Assembly (NCBI GenBank): GCA_037178625.1
Contig: CM074147.1
Coordinates: 1,364,001 to 1,428,000 of the forward strand
Direction: 5' to 3'
Origin: Skeletonema tropicum
Taxonomy: Eukaryota > Bacillariophyta > Thalassiosirophyceae > Thalassiosirales > Thalassiosiraceae
DNA: 64,000 nucleotides
Part shown: positions 1 through 9,650 of the stretch, piece by piece
Layout of the letters: every line of letters begins with the position of its first letter
Position numbering within the stretch: the first letter of the stretch is position 1
Program-made: the position numbers and the translations under genes
Notes under the pieces: generated by a model
What the model saw: the letters and a program-made list of their open reading frames with translations, nothing else
Told to the model about the DNA's origin: nothing
The model's database searches: none

Positions 1-381
1 TAATATTGCACAGTATAGCGAACACTGTCGGATCACACATTCAGGCCGGGCATCTGATTTGAGAATTTCATATTCAGACCTGTGCTTTATCCACCGATCG
101 AGTCTATTTGCTTCTTCTTCTGCAATGACAAATTCTTCCTTTTTTTTCGAAATATATATAGTTGATTTGTAATCAATTGCCTGGATAGTCACAGCTATGG
201 AATTGGAGATCCAAGCATTCACCTTTCTTCTTCACCTTCATCATGCCTTCTTGACGAATCTCTATTACCTCTAACGTACTTTTTTCTCTCGAGTTGCTCT
301 TTCGTAATGCTACAGTTGGTTGTCTGGATGAGATGTTCATCTTGATGTGTCCAGTTCCGTATATTTTTGAGTCCATTCTCC

Positions 382-437
382 AGGTCTCATAATCCTGAGG
401 TCGTGAGTTCGATTTCGATCCTCACATGGGAGCACCA
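382..437 (+). pseudogene. 3' half of an elongator tRNA-Met(CAU)-like sequence
   Basis: The stretch contains an anticodon-loop segment with CAT, the variable-region-like AGGTCG, a T-arm core GAGTTCGA and an acceptor-like GGGAGCA followed directly by CCA. The arrangement resembles eukaryotic elongator tRNA-Met. No matching 5' acceptor strand (TGCTCCC) or D-arm is visible upstream, and the T loop carries a small internal duplication (TTCGATTTCGATC), so it is not a functional gene. Eukaryotic nuclear tRNA genes do not encode CCA, so its presence suggests copying from a mature tRNA, for example as retroelement primer-derived DNA. That origin is inference. Confidence 0.45.
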
Positions 438-1198
438 CGAACCAGGAATGGATGCAGCAAGAGATTGATGCAGAGCTGGAAGACTTATTTTATGTTTATG
501 AGATGTCTATCGAGTGAAAGAAGTCACAAGATCAGTCTTGTGGTCGACTTCTGGCTGACGAAGTCAGACTAAGATGACTACTGGCGATCTCTAGAGAGAC
601 GGATCAGGGAATGATCTACGGGTCAGCAGATGACTATAAGCTGATCCCGAGACAAGATCGGCTGATCTAGAAGTGATCAGGCTAATCTAGCCAGAAAGTG
701 AGACGCTGTCTGGAATCTGGAGACTTCAGATAAGGATGATGTACTGGTAAGTATGTGACAATACCAGTACAGTGGAGAGTCTTATGTATGATATCTACAC
801 TAAAAGTTACGGAATTAGATCATCTAATTTACGTATATAGGAACTCTAGATACGAGTCTACGGTGAAAACCGGATATTTTTTCCGATAAATTGGCATGGC
901 TGACCGGATAAGTGGCCAATTCCCCAGAAATGAATTTGGCTAGGGTCTTTTTCTGTATGAATTCCTATGTATGTGATCGCTCATTTTTCGTCCCAAACCC
1001 GTTTTTTTGTTTTGTTGCGTCTTCTGGCAACCTCCAGCCAGCTCCAGCAGTTCTGTCACAAGAGATGGCCTTTTATTTGTTAGAGCTTGTACAAAACGAC
1101 CATCTTGACACAATCTGAACCTCATTGAGACACCACAACCACAAGGTTGCAAAGATCGGAGTCATCCAATACCAACTAACTTTAATCGTCATATCGTC
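438..1198. other. Non-genic interval upstream of the RS-rich gene
   Basis: No coding region can be supported here. Many short GATC-containing motifs occur between about 530 and 690, with a small inverted pair (TACTGGTA / TACCAGTA) near 750-772. The short open frames around 912-1152 overlap on opposite strands, have no recognisable motif and look like chance. The last 100 bases probably include the promoter and leader of the gene starting at 1199. Confidence 0.4.
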
Positions 1199-2536
1199 AT
1201 GGATCTAAAGCTCAAAAGCTCTGATGAATCAGAGTCCTTCTCCAGCCGACCTTCTTCTAGTCGTAGATCGAAAAGCAGGAGATCACAACTACAGGGTGCC
1301 AAATATCATTCTACGTCGGCACTTCTGGACACATCATCATCCAACCGGAAATCGAAATCGAAATCAAAATCGAAGTCAAGCAGACGTCGTAGAAGATCAA
1401 TCGATTACTCCTCCTCAGAAGACTCTCGAAGCAGTACATCATCATCATCGTCGTCGTCGTCGTCAACATCCTATCGAAAATCCAAGTCAAAGTCGGAATC
1501 AAAATACATCAGACGTCGTAAATCTATCGATAACTCCTCCTCAACATACTCTCGAAGCAGCAGTCGTCGCATCAAAGAAGAGAAGTCGGAATCGAAATTA
1601 ATCCGACCGCGACGGCGCCAAACCATCGACAACTCTTCCTCAGCAGCATACTCCCGCAGCAGCAGCAGTCGCCGCATCAAGGAAGAAAAATCACTGCCAC
1701 AAAAACAACAACAGCAGCAGCAGCAGCAGCAGCAACCACATCATCAACTGCAAACGAACGAACTCCTTAAAAAACAACAACGCCGCCGCGGATCTCTCGA
1801 TTACCACCGCAGCAGCAGACCAAGTTATCACCACTTAGTACCCGGTGCAACAACAAGTACTAACAATCAAAGTGATAGTGAAGACACACCCGAACAGCCA
1901 GAAGGGAGAGGAGAACGAAATCCTCCACCCAAAACACTACTTTATCATAGTACTCATTCAACATCTAGATTTTCCACTAGATCCATAAGTCGTCGCCACT
2001 CTGTGGATTCATCACCACCAAGAATGTTGACACGCAGCAACAGCAGCAAAAAAAACAGTAACACCGAAGACGACAAAGGAGCATCATCATCCTCCGCAGT
2101 AGTACACACCTGCGACGAAAAGGGCCGATGCCTATTCCATCCACACATTCAACTCCGTAAAAAATCCATCATGGGTATTGCCGGTGGATGGAAGGACCTG
2201 TATACCAAATGTCCCGATTGTAACAAACAAGAAATGTTAAAATTGTTACGTAAGGAGAAGGAGGAGATTGGGAGGTTGGAATGGCTGTTGGGACGGTTGG
2301 ATGCACATGATGTGGAGTATTTGAATGATGATGGGGTGGATGAGGATGGGAATTATTTAAAGTTGGGTAGTGGTGGTGGTGGTGGTAATGGTGGGGAGAA
2401 GGGTTGTGATGATGGTGAGGAGGAGGAGGTGGTGGGGAGAGGGGGTGATGGTGAGAAGAAAGTGGTGGAGATTACGTTTGCGGAGGGATGTCAATTACCG
2501 ATGACTATGCAGAGGAGAAGAAGTAGTTTGTTTTGA
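1199..2536 (+). CDS. Arg/Ser-rich protein with a C-terminal Cys/His module
   Basis: Single-exon frame of 445 residues. Residues 1-300 are low complexity: runs of Ser, Arg-Ser and Lys-Ser dipeptides (SKSKSKSKSS, RRRRRS), a poly-Gln run near 165-180 and repeated RRKSIDNSSS-like blocks, which look like SR-type phosphorylation substrates. From about residue 303 a compact segment follows: CDEKGRCLFHPHIQLRKK, then GGWKDLYTKCPDCNKQEM. Its C-x5-C-x2-HP ... GGWK ... CPDC pattern looks like a small zinc-binding module; I recall similar modules in many uncharacterised diatom proteins. The tail is Gly/Glu/Asp-rich and ends in RRRSSLF. No RRM is present, so splicing-factor function is not implied. The ATG at 1199 opens the repeat-rich frame; the function is unknown. 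Confidence 0.7.
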   Translation: MDLKLKSSDESESFSSRPSSSRRSKSRRSQLQGAKYHSTSALLDTSSSNRKSKSKSKSKSSRRRRRSIDYSSSEDSRSSTSSSSSSSSSTSYRKSKSKSESKYIRRRKSIDNSSSTYSRSSSRRIKEEKSESKLIRPRRRQTIDNSSSAAYSRSSSSRRIKEEKSLPQKQQQQQQQQQQPHHQLQTNELLKKQQRRRGSLDYHRSSRPSYHHLVPGATTSTNNQSDSEDTPEQPEGRGERNPPPKTLLYHSTHSTSRFSTRSISRRHSVDSSPPRMLTRSNSSKKNSNTEDDKGASSSSAVVHTCDEKGRCLFHPHIQLRKKSIMGIAGGWKDLYTKCPDCNKQEMLKLLRKEKEEIGRLEWLLGRLDAHDVEYLNDDGVDEDGNYLKLGSGGGGGNGGEKGCDDGEEEEVVGRGGDGEKKVVEITFAEGCQLPMTMQRRRSSLF

Positions 2537-2673
2537 TTGGAGAGAGAGAAGGAGGAGGAGGTGGTGGTGGTGATGGTGTTGAATTCAAGTGCAAGGATGA
2601 TGGTAACTGCACACACTGCTTGATTTATCAACAAACGTTGTGTTTATGTGGGCTGTTGGATGGGAGGCATTGC

Positions 2674-2850
2674 TCGTTAGTATAACTGTATATTATTATT
2701 TGGGGATTTAAACATGTAGGTAGACGACAAAATTGTGTTTGAGCCTCTTTGAGCCCTTGCCCTTTGCAGATTGAAGGAAAGGACTGGATGGAGCGAGCAT
2801 CTCATGCTAGCTGGATGAGGTCATCCCAACAGACATGTATACATATTATA
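2674..2850. repeat. Direct repeat copy 1 (about 177 bp)
   Basis: Copy 1 begins TCGTTAGTATAACTGTATA and runs to ACATGTATACATATTATA. It is near-identical to 3091-3268, with a few substitutions and single-base indels. The copies lie about 417 bp apart in the same orientation. No terminal inverted repeat or coding frame is evident. The spacer between them (2851-3090) contains a weak open frame that runs into the second copy. Confidence 0.75.
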
Positions 2851-3090
2851 ATAAGGCAATGATCCTAGTCCTAGCCCTTGTGATTTTCCGCGCTACCCTG
2901 CCCGGATCAACTATTATTATGCAAGCCACAGTTTACAGACCTCACTTACTTGCAACCGATGAAAGGAATGAGAAAAGCGGGTCGCTTTCCCCAATCGATC
3001 TTAGAGATAAAAATGATATAAATGAGAGTTTATGTTTGACGTTGAAGGTTCTCAAGCATGAGGGTCGCCATGATAGTAACGATCTGAAGA

Positions 3091-3268
3091 TCGTTAGTAT
3101 AACTGTATACTATTATTTGGGGATTTGAACATGTAAGGTAGACGACAAAATTGTGTTTGGGCCTCTTTGAGTCCTTGCCCTTAGCAGATTGAAGGAAAGG
3201 ACTGGATGGAGCGAGCATCTCATGCTAGCTGGAATGAGGTCATCCCAACAGACATGTATACATATTAT
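3091..3268. repeat. Direct repeat copy 2 (about 178 bp)
   Basis: Second copy of the 2674-2850 repeat, same orientation. It shares the core AAGGACTGGATGGAGCGAGC and the terminal ATGTATACATATTAT. A much weaker resemblance to the core appears near 5583-5610. 3269-3720 holds no supportable gene; its last ~110 bases could be the original C-terminal coding extension of the minus-strand LRR pseudogene. Confidence 0.7.
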
Positions 3269-3720
3269 TATACGATATTGCCTCCAGAAAATCCTTTCTT
3301 CTGATCATGATTTCAATCAGACAGTATAACCTGTTAGTATCCTCGATCTCCCTGCCTCCAATTGATGCTATTGATAGATTAGATAGGAGATAAAAGATAA
3401 TGATTAGAGTAGTTATTCCCTTGATTAGAGTATTTCTCTACTGACACACGTGTCTAGAGAGTAGCAACTAAAATAATCTATCTATTTCTGTACTCTACAC
3501 ACGCAAAGCTAAGATTTCTTCCACAAAAGCCTACCCCAAATGATTTCATTAGCCCCCACCTCTCTTGATCATTTATTGTTGTCTTTGTCTTTCGTGGTCA
3601 TCCTCTTCCTCGTCACCACCTTCAAGTTATCGAGATGATTTCCTTGTTCCACTTCGTGATCCTCCTTCTCGTCATCTTCAATTTCCTCTTCTCATCACCT
3701 CCTTCCAATTCATGTTTTTC

Positions 3721-4580
3721 TCATTCGAATGTATATGATGGCAACTCAAGAAAGGTGAGGACATTATTCATCACAATATCGCGAGGTAATGCAAGCTGGA
3801 GGGTAGGTGCAACCTCCTCGTCCAACAAGCTTTTATGATCTTCTTGGTAGTGAATGATTTTGCGGAAAACTGATCTAATCCATCTTCGTATCGCCTGGGC
3901 CTTTTCTCCCTCATCTTCATCAACATCTCCGTCTCCCGCAGGGGTAGTGGGAAGAATCTGATTAATTGCATCAATTTCTTCGTGCATATCATTTCTCCAT
4001 CCCTCCAATTGTAAAGCGGCGACAGTTTCAAGTAGCTCTTCCTCAATCAGATCAACGTGGTTCAAATTTGCACACCCCTGGAATAAATCATCAGCAGTAA
4101 TCAAGTTATCTTTCAATGGAATGGCAATTCGTTCCAGTGAGGGGCAAACACTGAATGCACAACTCCCAATCCTTTCCAGCCTTCTACCTAATTTTGCGTT
4201 CGCCAGGGCACCACAACCATACAATGCGCCATCCTCAACGATCCTCATGCATGGCAGATTGATGCTCCTCAACGATTCGCACCAACTGAAAGCGTCTGCT
4301 TTAATTATTTCCAGCTTGCCACATTCCGCATCAGTCAGGGCTTTGCAATTATTGAATGCAGCTCTCCTCAGCCACTTTGACGCCCCGCATAATCACTTGT
4401 CGCAAATTAGGGCATGCACAGAATGCCCACTCTTCAATCTTTTCGACATCCTCACGACAGACTATTTCAACTATGTTAGGATGCTCCAGAACGAACGTAT
4501 TTAGTGTTTTCTACGAACATATGAGTTGCATTAAAAGGAATGCGTTCATTTCGACCTCCCCTGTAGATAAATAATCTCAT
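3721..4580 (-). pseudogene. BspA-like leucine-rich-repeat protein, frameshifted
   Basis: The minus strand encodes a recognisable protein of the LRR_5/BspA-like type. It begins MRLFIYRGGRNERIPFNATH at 4580, continues with repeat units such as EHPNIVEIVCREDVEKIEEW and CESLRSINLPCMRIV, and ends ALPRDIVMNNVLTFLELPSY...E with TGA at 3721. Two frame breaks interrupt it: near 4505 (after MFVEN) and near 4365 (just before AFNNCKALTDAE). The longest intact piece is 3721-4272 (183 residues). This family is expanded in centric diatoms and is presumed to mediate protein-protein contacts. Both breaks could be sequencing errors, but two within 150 bp favour a decayed copy. A charged frame continues past the TGA towards 3600, as if the ancestral protein was longer. 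Confidence 0.75.
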
Positions 4581-6096
4581 ACTATTATCGCCTTCAGCCG
4601 CTTTTAGCAACAGCAGCGCAGCAAACCAAGGCATAAAAGCATACCATCCACTACCTATTATGTATCGTCAGCTGATATTGACTCATATAATAAGAGAGTT
4701 AGTATTCTGTAAGTATGATGTAAGTAATGTCATAAAAAAACTCGTGATTCTCAAAAATGAGAAAATATAGCCATTCAAACTTATTTAAAAATGTATCGAA
4801 TTCCTACTTAGATAATCTCCAAATCTCCCCCTCCTCTTCTCGAGACTCAGAGAGAGTGCGTGCCCCTCGCCCCTCGCCCCTCGCGCTCGCCCAATGACCG
4901 AGTTCGCGGCGGCAAAAACACGAGGGTGAAGCATGAAGCAGAAGTCAAGAGAAATAATGAAATGGATATGCTGCATGCCTGAAGAGCTGCTACACATTTA
5001 TCTGCTCTGAATCATACGCTGCAATAATCTATCATACAGATGAGTGAACCAGTATCTCCCTCCAAGGACCTGTGCCCTGCCGAGGACGACACTCTGTGTC
5101 CAAACATCGAAACAAAGCTTGAATCTGTTCCATATTCATCGCTCTTGCCTTTCTACTCTTTTTGCTGCACATCATCACCCAAGATCGCTTCTCTTACGTA
5201 CTCAAGTCATCATCTTCTGCCAATCGATCAGTTGACAACACTGAAGCGAACAGCGACCAGGAATAATGCCCACGGTGGAGGATTTCTATTCCACAAATAT
5301 GTCTATTACTGATATGGAGATCAAGTCCGGTAAGACATGTTTTAATCCCCCGGCAAATATCAATTGGGATGGGGGTAGAAGCAGAATCGATTTGGTATAT
5401 CTTGCTATTCCTCTCAATGTTTTGTTCATTGGACATTTCGTGGAAATGTTCTACCCATGGCCGTAGTTACACACAAAAAGCATATTTGAGTTTGACATCA
5501 TTCACTTGACCATGTCCACACAGGCAGAAGATTTCGACAGCGCCGTTGAGTTCATGAGCCGGTTCAAGCCAGTGCAGATACTGAGAGAAGGTACTGGATA
5601 AAGCGAGCAGCATATGCATACATAAAATGCTGCGCTAGAACAAGGTCAACCAAGCTGCAAATCTCTAATGACTCGCCACACTCGCACTCCGACCTGGCTA
5701 CATCTTACGGCTGAGATCCTGAGACTGTAGAGGAACTTATGATGTATCCGGTCCGCCTCGCAACAGTACTGTTTTGTACAGCCTATCATCTACTTATCGC
5801 CTGCTCGAGTACATATTCACATTATCTCTATTTTTATGTGAATCGGAGAGGGCGCGCGGGGGGGGGCGACTGCGTGGGCACGACTTTCTACCGAGAAGCT
5901 TCTTTATACGTAGGAACTAGATACTTATTCCAAACAAGACAAAAAAGAACGGAGTGATGACGGAAACAGAGACTGAGCGAGACAGTAGACTGATCATTTT
6001 TCATGCTCAATCACTGGCACTGGATCAGCAAATACGACATCCACATCCACGATGTCTCTGCGCTCTGCCATTCATTAACTGCTATCATCTTATAGA
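4581..6096. other. Intergenic interval with short repeats and a gene fragment
   Basis: A C-rich block of CCCCTCG units lies at about 4862-4892 and a G-run near 5857-5866. Several short open frames (for example one beginning at 5040 with MSEPVSPSKDLCPAEDD) have no recognisable domain and no clear splice partner. The one interpretable segment is the 5492-5547 folylpolyglutamate-synthase-like fragment, listed separately. The last part before 6097 presumably holds the promoter of the sulfotransferase-like gene. Confidence 0.4.
5492..5547 (+). pseudogene. Fragment resembling the 5' end of folylpolyglutamate synthase
   Basis: This stretch, containing TTGACATCATTCACTTGAC followed by ATGTCC, GGCAGAAG and GATTTCGACAG, matches the region spanning the start codon of the FPGS gene at 7437-7500, with a few substitutions and short gaps. 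Similarity stops after about 56 bp. It looks like a partial local duplication in the same orientation, 1.9 kb upstream of the source gene. It cannot encode anything useful on its own. Confidence 0.6.
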
Positions 6097-7142
6097 ATGG
6101 ACACGGATAACAACAAAGATGGAAGCTGGGGGAGGCTACGAGTCGCCGCATCTCTCAAATCTATTGGTGGGATTTCTCTTTTTCTGTTTTGTGTTCTGGT
6201 TCGAAACGTAAATATCACAAGCATAGAATCCAGTGATCAAAAAATAATCATCTCTACTGCAGTAGAAAAGGCCCCTTCTACCAAACACAAACCAGAGGAG
6301 AAGATTGTTTTGCTCGGAGAGCGCCACAGTGGAACCAACTGGATTACGGATCATTTGACTGAATGCTTTCAAAGCGATCATATCGAGGTATGTTTTTGTG
6401 GTGTGTCAGCAGCTGACAATATCATAACTCTTTTGCAACATTAATCACAGATTTACTCATTTACGCACTGTATGCTTCATCGCAGGTGATCCCGGCATAC
6501 TCGGATTGGAAACATTGGTTCCAAGACGATGATATACGAAAAGTTCCTAAGGAATCAGCGGTTGTCGTAGCCATGTTCCGTGACCCTTACGATTGGGTAG
6601 AAGCCATGAGAGTTGAGCCGCATCATGCCCATAGTCATATAATCATGGCTCAATCTATTTTTAAGAAGGAAAGATCTTGGGAATCTTTAGAATGGAAGGA
6701 GTTTGTGACCAAACCTTGGATAGGAAAGGCGAATACAGACGATATTGATGGATTGGGCTACAACTTTTATGAGCGGCAGCGGGATGGATCAGGACGGGCA
6801 TATAGCAGTATAATCGATCTCCGGCGAGATAAAATCATCAATCACCTCTCTGTGGCCGACTTCGTGGGAACTAGAGTCTTCCTACCAATGCGATACGAAG
6901 ATTTGAATGCTAATGGAACGTCTGTTTTGCTCCAGAGTATTGAGGAGGCAGCAGGGGTCCAGGCGAACTGTAGTGCAATTATTGGAAGAGGAGGCAGACG
7001 AGGAGGCCGACGGTTGAATGTTAAGCCAATCACAAACCATTCTAAATTGCCTGACGAGTTCATTGACTGGATGAGTGAATTTGTTGACTGGGAGGTTGAA
7101 AGTCGAATCGGTTACCACAGAAGAGTACCGTCAGATGTGTAA
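6097..7142 (+). CDS. Sulfotransferase-like type II membrane protein (two exons)
   Basis: Exon 1 is 6097-6387 and exon 2 is 6486-7142. The 98-bp phase-0 intron starts GTATGT and ends CGCAG; the joined protein has about 315 residues. A single hydrophobic segment near residues 21-38 (SIGGISLFLFCVLV) after a short charged N terminus suggests a type II membrane anchor, as in Golgi sulfotransferases. Exon 1 carries LLGERHSGTNWIT, a variant of the 5'-phosphosulfate-binding P loop. Exon 2 carries VVVAMFRDPYDWVEAM, resembling the 3'-phosphate-binding motif with its RDP. A KVPKES segment and FLPMRYEDL follow, as in this fold. The acceptor substrate cannot be told from sequence. The gene lies just upstream of FPGS in the same orientation and is probably transcribed independently. 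Confidence 0.75.
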
Positions 7143-7451
7143 CGCAATAAGATGTTGGAGCAAGATGGCGAAATAAGTTGGATGAACTTAAAAAATCCAA
7201 CAACGTAGATTGAACAATTTCAATTGCAGGTGACAGTAAAGGCGCAGATTGATACAGGCGATAATGCAACTTTTACCTAATTTCCTAGAGATAGAGGAGA
7301 AGATTAGAAGTGTGACGTAAGCTAAAGCGTGTAGGAATTAGTACGAAATTATCATCCACACCCCTCCACACATCAAAAAAGCGCAAAAAAGCACATCCAC
7401 GCTGGAGATCGACATCCCATATCCCATCCTGGCTATCTTGACATCATTCAC

Positions 7452-9401
7452 TTGACAATGTCCTCCACACCGGCAGAAGAAGATTTCGACAGTGCCGTAG
7501 CGGCTCTATACTCTCAACTACACCAGTCCACCACTCCCGCCGCCCTTCAAGCTGCAGCGGCTCGGCGGACAAACACCATTCATGATATGCACACTTACCT
7601 CCATCGGATGGGCCTCGAGCTCAACGCTGATGGGAGCAATCTTGTTAATGTCAACGCCACTCAGCCATGCTCCTCCATACCGCCACTGATCATTCACATC
7701 ACTGGAACGAAAGGGAAGGGCTCCACTCTCTCCTACTGCGAATCGTTACTTCGAAATGCATATGGGCTATCTACGGGAATGTTCACATCACCTCATCTAG
7801 TTTGCATTCGAGAACGGATACGGATCAACGGCATTCCCGTGTCAAAGAAGGTGTTTGCAGAGGCGTACTGGACGGTGAGACGAAAGCTGGAGGGCAATAG
7901 TCACGTCATGCTACCTCCATATTATCTCGTGGATGATGCTGCCGCTGGTGACGATGAAAATAGTCAAAGAAAAGAAGAATCATTGCCACCACTACCGACA
8001 TTGCCAGGATATTTCCGTATGCTCACACTCATGGCATTATACACATTTGCTCATCATGGTATGCCCAAGATTGATGCGATACTGCTGGAAGTTGGAATGG
8101 GAGGCAGATATGACGCGACAAATGTGTTTGAACCACATTGTAACAACAACAACAATATAAGGATACTAGTTCGAGGTATCACACTTATTGATTATGATCA
8201 TACGCGCGAGTCCTTGGATCGACGCTGGAGCAGATCGCTTGGGAGAAGGGCGGGATATTTGTGTCGAACAAAAGGGAAAAGATAAATAGGAATGATGGAG
8301 GATATGTCAAATTCCTGGGTGGTCATTCATGATGAACGGGAGTATGAAGATGAGGAAGCAGGGCACAGTACATTATTTGTCAATGGTAGCAATACTCCTC
8401 AAGTAGCTAATGTCTTGAGACAAATTGCCCGAGAAGAGGAGGGTGGGTCGCTTCAATTAGTACAAGATTCGTATCTGGATTCCATCCCTAGACTCATTTT
8501 TCATGCCAGCCATCAACGTGAAAATGCTGCCGTGGCACTTGCCGTATGTCAGCATGCCATTTCACGATATGAAAAACAGCACTACCATCCCACAATGTCG
8601 AGTGGAGACGCAACAAAGGAGCAGATATCGGCAGCACTCAACAACACATTTTGGCCAGGGCGCTTTCATACTTTGACCTTACCATCAAATGATAGTGACA
8701 ATGAAGCATTATTGAAGTTGCGGTGTGATGGAGCACATACTCCAATCTCGATAAATACCAGTTGGTATCAGTCCATTGTCACATCTTATTCAGAGCCAAC
8801 TAGGATTGACAACTTACGCAAAGTCCTCATCTTCAACTGCGGTCACGAACGCAATCCAATACCTCTTCTACACAGTCTCCATCAGTCAGGATTATTTGAC
8901 CGTGTGTACTTCTCCCGTGCTGATTTTGAACGGCCCAGTGCCATGCCAAAGCGGCTACTCGACGAATGGCTGACAGAAGAGATTCCCACGACAGCTGGGT
9001 CAGGAAGCTGCAAAGCTTGTGCAATCAACTTTGAGATAATGTGCAATACGCTGACAGAAATGGGGATAACGTCATGGGATGCTGAGGAGAGTGACGGCAT
9101 GACGAAGAGCTCATGGCAGCAAACTCTTGCAACCATTTGGAGAGTTCTGGATTTGTATAATTGTCATGTTGTCGAAAAGAAGTCTCATCCATCTACCAAA
9201 GCTGATTGTGAAACAATTGTGGTTGGTCTCAGAGTTGCAGATGCAATTGAAGATATCAAGAATCAAGAAGCGCGAAGAGAAAGCAATGGTGAAAAGAAGG
9301 CTTGTGTAGAAATATTAGTTACTGGGTCTTTGTATTTGGTTGGGTCGGCACTAGAAGCGGTTGGATGGGACGAAGGAGAGTCGGAAGGTAGGCTGGACTA
9401 G
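7452..9401 (+). CDS. Folylpolyglutamate synthase, frame broken twice near 8205-8330
   Basis: ATP-dependent Mur-ligase-family enzyme that adds glutamates to tetrahydrofolate and retains folates in the cell. The N-terminal part (7452-8205) has HITGTKGKGSTLSYCE (P loop), GMFTSPHLVCIRERI, and LLEVGMGGRYDATNVF. The C-terminal part (8292-9401) has ASHQRENAAVALA, FWPGRFHTL, RCDGAHTPIS, KVLIFNCGHERNPIPLL and ILVTGSLYLVGSALEAVG, all typical. Between them the family-conserved stretch VLGSTLEQIAWEKGGIF is readable only in another frame. The frame slips at about 8208 (ACGCGCGAGTCC) and must return to the first frame between about 8260 and 8330. No convincing intron explains it. The gene is either a recent pseudogene, has two assembly indels, or encodes a variant linker. 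Fragments resembling this gene lie at 5492 and 41055. Confidence 0.8.
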
Positions 9402-9650
9402 ATCAAGAATGCATTAATTAATAAATGAATACTTTATTGAGATGGGTTTGAAGCACACGCTACGAGTATGGGAGGGAGGCACTTCTCTGTGAATAATCGA
9501 TCTTATTATTTTGATACCTATTAAATGTTCCCCTTCTTCTTACTTCTAGGATACTATTCGCTTCTCTCTAATACATTTATCTCCTTCCCACACAAAAACC
9601 CTTTCCATGCATACTAACAACCTACTGAGCACACTCACACTGCATGTACG

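Noticed and set aside
1224..1680. Alternative frames inside the RS-rich gene on both strands
   Set aside because: They result from the same trinucleotide-like repeats; the frame from 1199 extends the full length and ends in the Cys/His module.
4862..4892. CCCCTCG tandem units as a CRISPR-like or regulatory array
   Set aside because: The units are only 7 bp and abut with no spacers; this is simple low-complexity sequence.
8306..8361. Possible 56-bp intron in FPGS to explain the frame change
   Set aside because: The donor GTCAAA is poor, and the frame after the CAG at 8361 is not the one that encodes the conserved downstream half.
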